Below, piece by piece: positions 20,314 through 27,472 of a stretch of DNA of 64,000 bases. The stretch spans positions 1 to 64,000 of the forward strand of contig DASVCL010000024.1 of the NCBI GenBank assembly GCA_036381615.1, read 5' to 3'. Numbering within the stretch: position 1 is the stretch's first letter; each line of letters begins with the position of its first letter. The DNA comes from CALANV01 sp036381615 (GTDB lineage: Bacteria; Pseudomonadota; Alphaproteobacteria; CACIAM-22H2). The notes beneath the pieces were generated by a model. That model saw only the letters and a list, made by a program, of their open reading frames with translations, had not been told where the DNA came from and ran no database searches. A program made the position numbers and the translations under genes.

Positions 20314-20373
20314 GCAATTCCCGGAATCCGGCAGAGAGGGGCGCGTCCCGTATCGTCGGGGACGTCCGTCGCA

Positions 20374-20793
20374 TCAGCCCGGTTGCCAGCCGGGCGGGGC
20401 GAGCTCGAATCCGGAAAACTCGAACGCCGGTCCGACGGTGCAGCCGACGAGAGTCCAGTCGCCGAGGCTGCGCGCCGTCTGCCAGCATCCGGGCGGCACC
20501 AGGATCTGCGGTCGTTCGCCGGCGCCAATATCGGGACCGAGGCGCGCCGGCGTGCTGTCGTGTCCGTCCGCGGACAGCGTGAGGAGGAGCGGCGCGCCGG
20601 CGTAGTAGTGCCAGATCTCGGCCGCGTCGACGCGGTGCCAGGCGGATACTTCGCCCGCCTGGAGAAGATAGTAGATCGCGGTCATCGCGCCGCGCCCGCC
20701 CGACGGCGGCCGATGACGAAACGTCTCGCGATAGTAGCCGCCTTCGGGATGGGGCCGCAGGTCGAGCGCCCGGACGATGTCGACGGCGTTCAT
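20374..20793 (-). CDS. Cupin_5 (DUF985) family protein
   Basis: 139-residue single-domain cupin. Family features are visible: LDLRPHPEGGYYRETFR near the start, SAWHRVDAAEIWHYYAGAPL in the middle, and PPGCWQTARSLGDWTLVGCTVGPAFEFSGFEL near the end. The family is widespread and its reaction is largely undefined; it has been linked to sugar-epimerase-like folds. ATG 20793 overlaps the stop of the upstream glutathione S-transferase (ATGA), so the two are translationally coupled. Confidence 0.9.
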   Translation of the reverse strand: MNAVDIVRALDLRPHPEGGYYRETFRHRPPSGGRGAMTAIYYLLQAGEVSAWHRVDAAEIWHYYAGAPLLLTLSADGHDSTPARLGPDIGAGERPQILVPPGCWQTARSLGDWTLVGCTVGPAFEFSGFELAPPGWQPG

Positions 20794-21401
20794 GCCTGCG
20801 GCTGCGTGGTGACCATCGACGGACGCTGGACGAACGCGTCGTACCAGCCGAACAGTCGGGGCCGGCCCTTGCGAATGTCGCCGGCCGGCTTGCGGAATTC
20901 GAGCCAGCCGATGGCGCAGGCGACCGCGATCTGGCCGAGATTGATGTCGCCCGAAAGCCACTCGATGTTGGCCTCGAGCGTGTCGAGACCGTTCCGCAGC
21001 TTGGCGAGCTGGCCATCGATCCACGCCTGGCTGCGCTCTTCGGGCTTGCGGTACAGCTCCTCGTATCGCAGCAGGATGCCGGCATCGGTTATGCCGTCGC
21101 CCAGCGCCTCGAGCCGCAGCACGGTCCAGCGCGCCGGGCCCGACGCCGGCACCAGCTTGCGGCCGGCATGCAGCGAGTCGAGATACTGGCAGATGAGGCT
21201 CGACTCGTAGAGCACATCGCCGTCGTCGGTGACGAGGGTGGGGAGCTTCATCAGCGGGTTCTGCCTGGCCAGCTCCAGGTTCGGCTGGACCGGGGCGACC
21301 GTCGTCGGAACCGGCTCAATCCGGTCGAACAGCCCGGTCTCGTGCGCCATGACGGTGACCTTGCGGACGAACGGCGAGGCCGGCGAATAGAACAGCTTCA
21401 T
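20790..21401 (-). CDS. Glutathione S-transferase family protein
   Basis: 203-residue cytosolic GST. The N-terminal thioredoxin-like domain (MKLFYSPASPFVRKV, with a Ser in the active-site turn) includes the conserved LPTLVTDDGDVLYESSLICQYLD glutathione-binding segment, and the C-terminal helical domain has WLSGDINLGQIAVACAIGWL. ATG 21401 is the family-typical start; a longer in-frame extension overlaps gloB and is not credible. It sits just downstream of glyoxalase II on the same strand, suggesting a small glutathione-dependent detoxification operon gloB-GST-cupin. Confidence 0.92.
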   Translation of the reverse strand: MKLFYSPASPFVRKVTVMAHETGLFDRIEPVPTTVAPVQPNLELARQNPLMKLPTLVTDDGDVLYESSLICQYLDSLHAGRKLVPASGPARWTVLRLEALGDGITDAGILLRYEELYRKPEERSQAWIDGQLAKLRNGLDTLEANIEWLSGDINLGQIAVACAIGWLEFRKPAGDIRKGRPRLFGWYDAFVQRPSMVTTQPQA

Positions 21402-21433
21402 CGCGGCATCTCCCCCATGATCGACGATTCGGA

Positions 21434-22201
21434 TCAGAACCTGTCCTTGCGGGCGCGGATCTCGGCGAAAACCGCGACCGGATCCCGCGGGTCGAGTCCG
21501 AGCCGCCTGGCGAAGGCGGCATCGTCTGCGCGCAGGAAGGGATTGGTCCGGCATTCCTCGGCGAGCGTCGCGGGTACGGTCGGCAATCCCTTGGCCCGCA
21601 GCGCGTCGACACGGGCCGCCCGCGTCTTCAAGGCGGCATTGTCGGGGTCGATCGCCAGCGCGAAGCGGGCGTTCGACTGCGTATATTCGTGGGCGCAGTA
21701 GACCCGCGTCGCGGGCGGCAGACCGCGCAGCTTCGTGAGCGACGTCCACATCTGAGACGGCGTTCCTTCGAACAACCGGCCGCAACCGATCGCAAAGAGC
21801 GTGTCGCCGCAGAACAGCGCGTCCGAATCCGGAAACCAGAAGGCGATGTGTCCGCGCGTATGGCCGGGAACGTCGAAGACGTGCGCGCTCTCGTCGCCGA
21901 ACCGGTAGGTCTCGCCTTCGCCGACCGCGACGTCGATGCCGGGGATGCGCTCGCGGTCGGCGCTGGGGCCCACGATCGTGCAGCCGGTCGCCTGCTTGAG
22001 CTCGAGGTTGCCGCCGGTGTGATCCCCGTGGTGATGCGTATTGAGGATGTGGGTGAGGCGCCAGCCCAGCTCATCCAGCCGCCGGCGGACCGGTGCTGCT
22101 TCCGACGGATCGACCGCCGCCACGGCGCCGCTCGCCGGCTCGCGCAGCAGCCAGACATAGTTGTCCTTCAGGCAAAGCACGTGCTCGATCTGGAGGGGCA
22201 T
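21434..22201 (-). CDS. gloB: Hydroxyacylglutathione hydrolase (glyoxalase II)
   Basis: 255-residue metallo-beta-lactamase-fold enzyme that hydrolyses S-lactoylglutathione in methylglyoxal detoxification. The binuclear metal motif THHHGDH is at residues 55-61, with further ligands in VPGHTRGHIAF, LFCGDTLFAIGCGRLFEG and YCAHEYTQSNARFA. The C-terminal glutathione-binding tail (ECRTNPFLR...) is characteristic of GloB. It is the first gene of gloB-GST-cupin and is divergent from a methyltransferase, a common alphaproteobacterial pairing. Confidence 0.96.
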   Translation of the reverse strand: MPLQIEHVLCLKDNYVWLLREPASGAVAAVDPSEAAPVRRRLDELGWRLTHILNTHHHGDHTGGNLELKQATGCTIVGPSADRERIPGIDVAVGEGETYRFGDESAHVFDVPGHTRGHIAFWFPDSDALFCGDTLFAIGCGRLFEGTPSQMWTSLTKLRGLPPATRVYCAHEYTQSNARFALAIDPDNAALKTRAARVDALRAKGLPTVPATLAEECRTNPFLRADDAAFARRLGLDPRDPVAVFAEIRARKDRF

Positions 22202-22485
22202 GGGCGCGAATCCTGTTGTGGCGACAATCGGCTGCCGCGGGTCACCTCGCCGCTGGCCCGCGCGTTGCGAATGATTGACCGGTCGTCTTTTCCGGACGCA
22301 TCGTCCGGGCGCCTAGATTTAGACCAGCGATACCGGCCTGCCAAGGCGGGGTCGGGCAAGCTTGGCCATGGCCGGCGCGGCGACGGCCCGTGCTATGCTT
22401 GCCTCCAGGTTGTTCGCCCGGCGGGTTTCCCGATATCCCGGCCGGGCCGGTCTTGAACGGGCGACAGGCAGGAACGCCGGACGGC

Positions 22486-23235
22486 ATGTGGTCGGACGTC
22501 ATCGATCTGCGGGACTTCTACGCCTCGCCCCTGGGGCAGGTCGCGCGGCGCATGATTCGCCGCCGGCTGCGGGAAATGTGGCCCGATCTCAAGGGGCAGC
22601 GGGTCCTCGGCCTCGGCTATGCGACGCCCTTCCTGCGCCCTTTCATGACCGAGGCAGAGCGTGTCATCGGCATGATGCCGGCGCCGCAGGGGGTTCTGCA
22701 CTGGCCGCTCGACGGGCCGAACGCGACCACCCTGGTCGAGGAGACGGACCTGCCGCTGCCCGATCTGTCGGTCGACCGCGTGCTGCTGGTTCACGCCCTC
22801 GAGCACACGGAACAATTGCGGCCCTTCCTCCGCGAAATCTGGCGGGTGCTCGAGGCCAGCGGACGGCTGATCGTCGTCGTGCCCAATCGGCGGGGAATCT
22901 GGGCGCGGGTGGAAAGCACGCCGTTCGGCCACGGCCTGCCGTATACGGCGGCCCAGCTTTCGCGTCTGCTGCGGGACAATCTGTTCACGCCGCTTGCCAC
23001 GCGCAGCGCGCTGTTCGTGCCCCCGGTCTATTCGCGGCTCTATCTGACCTCGGCCGGCGCCTGGGAGCGCATCGGCGAGCGGTGGTTCGAACGCTTTGCC
23101 GGCGTCGTCCTGGTCGAGGCCGGCAAGCAGCTCTACGCGCCGACCACGGTGCGCGCGATAAGGCGGCGCCCGTCCTATGCGGTGCTGCCGCAGCCTGCCG
23201 CCAATCGCGGGCCGACGCGGCGCCGCGTGCCGTAA
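22486..23235 (+). CDS. Class I SAM-dependent methyltransferase
   Basis: 249-residue protein. The SAM-binding region begins RVLGLGYATPFLRPF (motif I, atypical relative to the GxGxG form), and post-motif features VLLVHALEHTEQLRPFLREIWRVLEASGRLIVVVPNRRGIWAR match the Methyltransf_11 family. ATG 22486 (MWSDVIDLRDFY) is preferred over an extension back to 22390. The substrate is unknown; it is conserved opposite gloB in related bacteria. The C-terminal tail is basic. Confidence 0.85.
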   Translation: MWSDVIDLRDFYASPLGQVARRMIRRRLREMWPDLKGQRVLGLGYATPFLRPFMTEAERVIGMMPAPQGVLHWPLDGPNATTLVEETDLPLPDLSVDRVLLVHALEHTEQLRPFLREIWRVLEASGRLIVVVPNRRGIWARVESTPFGHGLPYTAAQLSRLLRDNLFTPLATRSALFVPPVYSRLYLTSAGAWERIGERWFERFAGVVLVEAGKQLYAPTTVRAIRRRPSYAVLPQPAANRGPTRRRVP

Positions 23236-23241
23236 GGACGA

Positions 23242-23889
23242 TTACGTCCGGCGGCGCAGCAGGAACAGGCCCTGTTCGCCCAAGAGGTTGGCGAGTGATC
23301 CCGGCGCGCGCAGCGGGCGCGGCCGGCCCCTGGCATCGAGCACCATGCCCTGCTCGATGACGATGTCGAGATCGTCGCAGAGTTCGACGAAATCCGAGAT
23401 CGTGCACAGGTGAATGTTCGGCGTCTCGTACCAGGCCGTGTCGTATGAGTCCGTGACCGGCATCTTGCCGTAGGCGAGCAGCTTGAGGCGTACGTGCCAG
23501 ACGCCGAAATTGGGAAAGGACACGATCGCGCGCCGGCCGATGCGCACGAGCTCGCCCAGCACCGTCTTGGGGTCGTACATCGCCTGTAGGGTCTGCGACA
23601 GGATGACGAAGTCGAACGCGTCGGACGGATAGTCCTTGAGGTCGGTCTCGGCGTCGCCCTGTATCACCGACAGCCCCTGCGCCACGCAGGCATTGACGCC
23701 TTCCTGCGAGATCTCGATGCCGCGGCCGTCGACCTGCTTGAAATGCACGAGGTAGTCGAGGAGCGCGCCGTCACCGCAGCCGACGTCGAGCACCCGCGCG
23801 CCGGGTGCCACCATGTCGGCGATGATCTGCAGGTCGACGCGGATGGAGGCCCGCGGCCGCTTGCCGTTCGGAGCGAAGGGAGTGTTCAT
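23242..23889 (-). CDS. metW: Methionine biosynthesis protein MetW
   Basis: 215-residue methyltransferase-fold protein that partners with MetX in methionine synthesis; in some bacteria it is needed for acyl-homoserine formation. The motif I segment VLDVGCGDGALLDYL and the family-specific ILSQTLQAMYDPKTVLGELVRIGRRAIVSFPNFG...YDTAWYETPNIHLCTI are clear. The ATG overlaps the metX stop (ATGA), so it is coupled to metX. A longer frame reading through metX DNA in this phase is a shadow, not a fusion. Confidence 0.95.
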   Translation of the reverse strand: MNTPFAPNGKRPRASIRVDLQIIADMVAPGARVLDVGCGDGALLDYLVHFKQVDGRGIEISQEGVNACVAQGLSVIQGDAETDLKDYPSDAFDFVILSQTLQAMYDPKTVLGELVRIGRRAIVSFPNFGVWHVRLKLLAYGKMPVTDSYDTAWYETPNIHLCTISDFVELCDDLDIVIEQGMVLDARGRPRPLRAPGSLANLLGEQGLFLLRRRT

Positions 23890-25076
23890 CGCCGCGCGGC
23901 GCTCCAGCGGTGCTCGGCGGCGCCGTTCAGGAATCCGGCCACCGTCGCGAAGAACTCCGGCTCGTCGAGAAGGAAGGCATCGTGTCCCTTGTCGGTTCGG
24001 ATCTCGACGAAGCTGACATTGGCGGCCACGGCGTTGAGCGCATGCACCAGCGCGCGGCTTTCCGCGGTCGGGAACAGCCAGTCGCTGGTGAACGAGACGA
24101 TGCAGAATCGCGTCTTCGTACCGCGGAATGCATTTGCCAGCACGCCGCCATAGTCGCGCGCGAGGTCGAAATAGTCCATCGCGCGCGTGATATAGAGGTA
24201 GGAGTTGGCGTCGAAGCGCTCGACGAAGGTCGAGCCCTGATGGCGCAGATAGCTTTCGACCTGGAAGTCGGCGTCGAAGCCGTAGGACAGCGCCTCGCGA
24301 TCCTGGAGCGCGCGGCCGAACTTGCGGTGCAGGGCCGCCTCGGACAGATAGGTGATGTGCGCGGCCATGCGCGCGACGGCGAGGCCGCGATGCGGACGCA
24401 CCCCGCGCTCGAGATAGTCGCCACCGCACCAGTCGGGATCGGCGATGATCGCCTGCCGGCCGACCTCGTGGAACGCGATGTTCTGGGCCGAGTGGCGCGC
24501 CGCGGTGGCGATCGGGATGGCGCTGAACACCCGCTCGGGATAGGCGGCGGCCCACTGCAGGACCTGCATGCCGCCCATCGAGCCGCCGATCACGCAGAAA
24601 AGCTGATCGATGCCCAGATGGTCGATGACCCGTACCTGCGCCCGCACCATGTCGGCGATGGTGATGACGGGAAACTTCAGGCCCCACGGCTTGCCGGTCG
24701 CCGGGTTGATCTCCTTGGGGCCGGTCGTCCCCATGCAACCGCCGAGCACGTTGATGCAGATGATGAAGAAGCGGTCGGTGTCCAGCACGCGGCCGGGGCC
24801 GACCATGTGCTCCCACCAGCCCGGCTTGCCGGTGATCGGATGCGGCTCGGCGACGAACTGATCCCCGGTCAGGGCGTGGCAGACGAGGATCGCATTGGAC
24901 TTGTCGGCATTGAGGCGGCCGTAGGTCTGGTAGGCGATCGTGAAGGGAGCGAAGTCGATGCCGCAGTCGAGCCGCAGCGGCTGCGTCGCCGGCACGTCGA
25001 GCCGCTGTCCGGGCAGCGCGACGACGCGCCCGAACGGCATCGTCGTGGTAGGTCCCTTGGAATCGTGCGGCGTCAT
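23886..25076 (-). CDS. metX: Homoserine O-acyltransferase MetX
   Basis: 396-residue alpha/beta hydrolase-fold acyltransferase that activates homoserine with acetyl-CoA or succinyl-CoA. The nucleophile is Ser166 in GGSMGGMQ; the other triad members lie in SDWLFPTAESR and KGHDAFLLDEPEF. The NVLGGCMGTTGPKEINP oxyanion/substrate segment is typical. ATG 25076 (MTPHDSKG) fits the family; an in-frame start at 25163 would add a low-complexity leader. Acetyl versus succinyl preference depends on a few active-site residues and is left open. Confidence 0.95.
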   Translation of the reverse strand: MTPHDSKGPTTTMPFGRVVALPGQRLDVPATQPLRLDCGIDFAPFTIAYQTYGRLNADKSNAILVCHALTGDQFVAEPHPITGKPGWWEHMVGPGRVLDTDRFFIICINVLGGCMGTTGPKEINPATGKPWGLKFPVITIADMVRAQVRVIDHLGIDQLFCVIGGSMGGMQVLQWAAAYPERVFSAIPIATAARHSAQNIAFHEVGRQAIIADPDWCGGDYLERGVRPHRGLAVARMAAHITYLSEAALHRKFGRALQDREALSYGFDADFQVESYLRHQGSTFVERFDANSYLYITRAMDYFDLARDYGGVLANAFRGTKTRFCIVSFTSDWLFPTAESRALVHALNAVAANVSFVEIRTDKGHDAFLLDEPEFFATVAGFLNGAAEHRWSAARR

Positions 25077-25426
25077 CGCTCTGGCGGCAGCTCCCCGCTT
25101 CAACGGCCCGGCAGCCCGCGGGGTCGTCTGCTGCGGGCGAGGGGGCGCGAAAAATTGCATCACTGCGGTCTGCGATTCAAGCAGCGTCGAAGCCGGCCCG
25201 CGCCGCGGCTTGGTGCGGGCCGCTTGGTCGGGCGCATTTGCTTTGATTTTCGCAGGCGGGCCCGGTATCGCTAGCGGCGAATCGAGGCCGTTCCACCCTC
25301 GCCGCCGCCCGCCGGGAGCGTACGACGCCCGTCTTGCGCGACTCGCGTCGCCGCGACGGCAAGCGGAGGTGGCGGTCCGCGGCCGAGTGACCTAAATTGG
25401 CGGCTCTCGAAAACCCGAGACTGCGT
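25077..25426. other. Divergent intergenic region metX / hisC
   Basis: 350 bp between divergent starts, holding the promoters of metXW and hisC-tyrC. I see no strong hairpin, riboswitch core or convincing -35/-10 pair. An AT-rich patch near 25391-25397 lies about 30 bp before the hisC start and may be a -10 region. Confidence 0.4.
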
Positions 25427-26512
25427 ATGTCGCCCGCACCACGTCCTGGAATCCTCTCGATCGAACCGTATGTCGGCGGCAAGTCCGCCCTGCCGGGGCA
25501 GGCCAAGCCGATCAAGCTGTCCTCGAACGAAGGCGCGCTGGGCCCGAGCCCGCGCGCCATCGAGGCGTATCGCCGTGCCGCGGAGAACATCCATCGCTAT
25601 CCGGATGGCAGCGCATCGGACCTGCGTGCGGCGATCGGCAAGCGTTTCGGCCTCGATCCGGAACGCATCGTCTGCGGCGCCGGCTCCGACGAGATCATCG
25701 CGCTGCTGACCAAGGCCTATGCCGGCCCGGGCGACGAGGTGCTCTACAGCCAGTACGGCTTCGTCATGTATCCGATCGCCGCCCACGCGGCCGGCGCCAC
25801 GCCGGTCCAGGCGCCGGAGAAGGACTACCGGGCCGACGTCGACGCGCTGATCGCGCGGGCCAATGAACGGACGAAGATCTGCTTCCTCGCCAATCCGAAC
25901 AATCCGACCGGCACGTTCCTGTCCGCCGCGGAGCTGCGGCGGCTGCGCGACGGCCTGCCGCCGCACGTCCTGCTCGTGATCGACGCGGCATACGCGGAAT
26001 ACGTCTCGCGCAACGACTATTCGGCGGGGGCCGAGCTCGTCGACGTCGGCGACAACGTCGTCATGACCCGCACCTTCTCGAAGATCTTCGCGCTGGGCGG
26101 CATGCGCCTGGGCTGGGCGTATTGTCCGCCGGCGGTGGCGGACGTGCTCAACCGGGTGCGCGGGCCGTTCAACGTGTCGGCGCCCGCGCAGGCGGCCGGC
26201 ATCGCCGCGCTCGAGGATCTCGCGTTCATGGACCGCAGCCGGGCGCACAACGACGTCTGGCTGCCGTGGCTGACGCAGCAGCTGACGGCGCTGGGGCTCA
26301 AGGTCGTGCCCAGCGTCGGCAACTTCGTGCTGGTCGAATTCCCCAAGACGGGGCCCAAGACGGCGGCGGCCGCCAACGCGCATCTCAACGCGCGCGGCAT
26401 CATCCCGCGCGCCGTGGCGAATTACGGCCTCCCTGATCACCTGCGCATCACGATCGGAACCGAGGACGAGATGCGTGCCGTGGTGGCGGCGCTCGCCGAG
26501 TTCATGGCATGA
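25427..26512 (+). CDS. hisC: Histidinol-phosphate / aromatic aminotransferase
   Basis: 361-residue class I/II PLP aminotransferase. N-terminal YVGGKSALPGQAKPIKLSSNEGALGPSP, NPNNPTG, VIDAAYAEYV and the PLP-lysine motif RTFSKIFALGGMRLGWAY identify HisC. It acts on histidinol phosphate and, in many alphaproteobacteria, also on aromatic 2-oxo acids. Coupling by ATGA to a prephenate/arogenate dehydrogenase supports the aromatic amino-acid role here. ATG 25427 is taken rather than a TTG ten codons earlier; neither has a clear ribosome site. Confidence 0.94.
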   Translation: MSPAPRPGILSIEPYVGGKSALPGQAKPIKLSSNEGALGPSPRAIEAYRRAAENIHRYPDGSASDLRAAIGKRFGLDPERIVCGAGSDEIIALLTKAYAGPGDEVLYSQYGFVMYPIAAHAAGATPVQAPEKDYRADVDALIARANERTKICFLANPNNPTGTFLSAAELRRLRDGLPPHVLLVIDAAYAEYVSRNDYSAGAELVDVGDNVVMTRTFSKIFALGGMRLGWAYCPPAVADVLNRVRGPFNVSAPAQAAGIAALEDLAFMDRSRAHNDVWLPWLTQQLTALGLKVVPSVGNFVLVEFPKTGPKTAAAANAHLNARGIIPRAVANYGLPDHLRITIGTEDEMRAVVAALAEFMA

Positions 26513-27408
26513 AGAAGTCCCGTCGCGCCGGTCCGCTGTTCGACCGTGTCACCCTGATCGGGCTCGGCCTGATCGGCTCGTCGCTCGCGCGCGTCATCCG
26601 GCGTGACCACATCGCCCGCCATGTCGTCGCCTGCGACACCGACGCCGGCGTCCGGGCCAAGGTGAAGGAGCTCGGCCTCGCCGACGACGTCGAGGCCGAC
26701 GCGGCGACGGCGGTTGCCGGCGCCGATCTCGTCGTCGTCTGCACGCCGGTCTCGACCTACGCCGCGATCGGTGCTGCCATCGGGCCCCGCATGAAGAAGG
26801 GGGCAATTCTCTCGGACGTCGGCTCGGTCAAGCAGGTGGCGCTGACCGATCTCGGCGCGAAGCTGCGCAAGGGCGTGCATTTCGTGCCTGGCCATCCGGT
26901 CGCGGGGACCGAGAATTCCGGGCCCGAGGCCGGTTTTGCCGATCTCTTCAAGGGGCGCTGGTGCATCCTGACGCCGCCCTCCGGGGCATCGCCCGCCGCC
27001 GTCGACCGCGTCGCCGGCCTGTGGCAGCGCGCCGGCATGCATATCGTGACGATGGACGCGCAGCATCATGATCGGGTGCTGGCGATCACCAGCCACGTGC
27101 CGCATCTGATCGCCTACACGATCGTCAATACCGTGAGCGATCTCGAGGCCCACATGAAGGCCGAGGTCGTGAAGTTCGCCGCGAGCGGTTTCCGCGACTT
27201 CACCCGCGTCGCCGCCTCCGATCCGATCATGTGGCGCGACGTGTTCCTGACCAATCGCGAGGCGGTGCTGGAGATGCTCGGGCGCCTCTACGAGGATATC
27301 GCCCTGCTGCAGAAGGCGATCCGCTTCGGCGACGGCGAGACGTTGCAGCGCGTGTTCGCGCGCGCGCGCCAGATCCGCCGTTCGATCGTGCAGGCGAAGC
27401 AGGACTGA
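26509..27408 (+). CDS. tyrC: Prephenate/arogenate dehydrogenase
   Basis: 299-residue NAD(P)-dependent dehydrogenase of tyrosine synthesis. The Rossmann motif VTLIGLGLIGSSLARVI starts near residue 14. The family residues SDVGSVKQ, FVPGHPVAGTENSGPEAG and SHVPHLIAYTIV (the catalytic His in GHPVAGTE) are present. No chorismate mutase or ACT domain is attached. It overlaps hisC by 4 bp (ATGA); together they make the end of the tyrosine/phenylalanine branch. Prephenate versus arogenate preference is not decided. Confidence 0.93.
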   Translation: MKKSRRAGPLFDRVTLIGLGLIGSSLARVIRRDHIARHVVACDTDAGVRAKVKELGLADDVEADAATAVAGADLVVVCTPVSTYAAIGAAIGPRMKKGAILSDVGSVKQVALTDLGAKLRKGVHFVPGHPVAGTENSGPEAGFADLFKGRWCILTPPSGASPAAVDRVAGLWQRAGMHIVTMDAQHHDRVLAITSHVPHLIAYTIVNTVSDLEAHMKAEVVKFAASGFRDFTRVAASDPIMWRDVFLTNREAVLEMLGRLYEDIALLQKAIRFGDGETLQRVFARARQIRRSIVQAKQD

Positions 27409-27472
27409 GGCGCAAGGTCTCACGCATCGATCCCGCGGGCGGGCCGACAGCAGCGGTGTCGCCTCGTGCCGG

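Noticed and set aside
23242..24816. Apparent MetX-MetW fusion frame
   Set aside because: The upstream part is metX DNA read in another phase. The two genes are separate and joined by an ATGA overlap.
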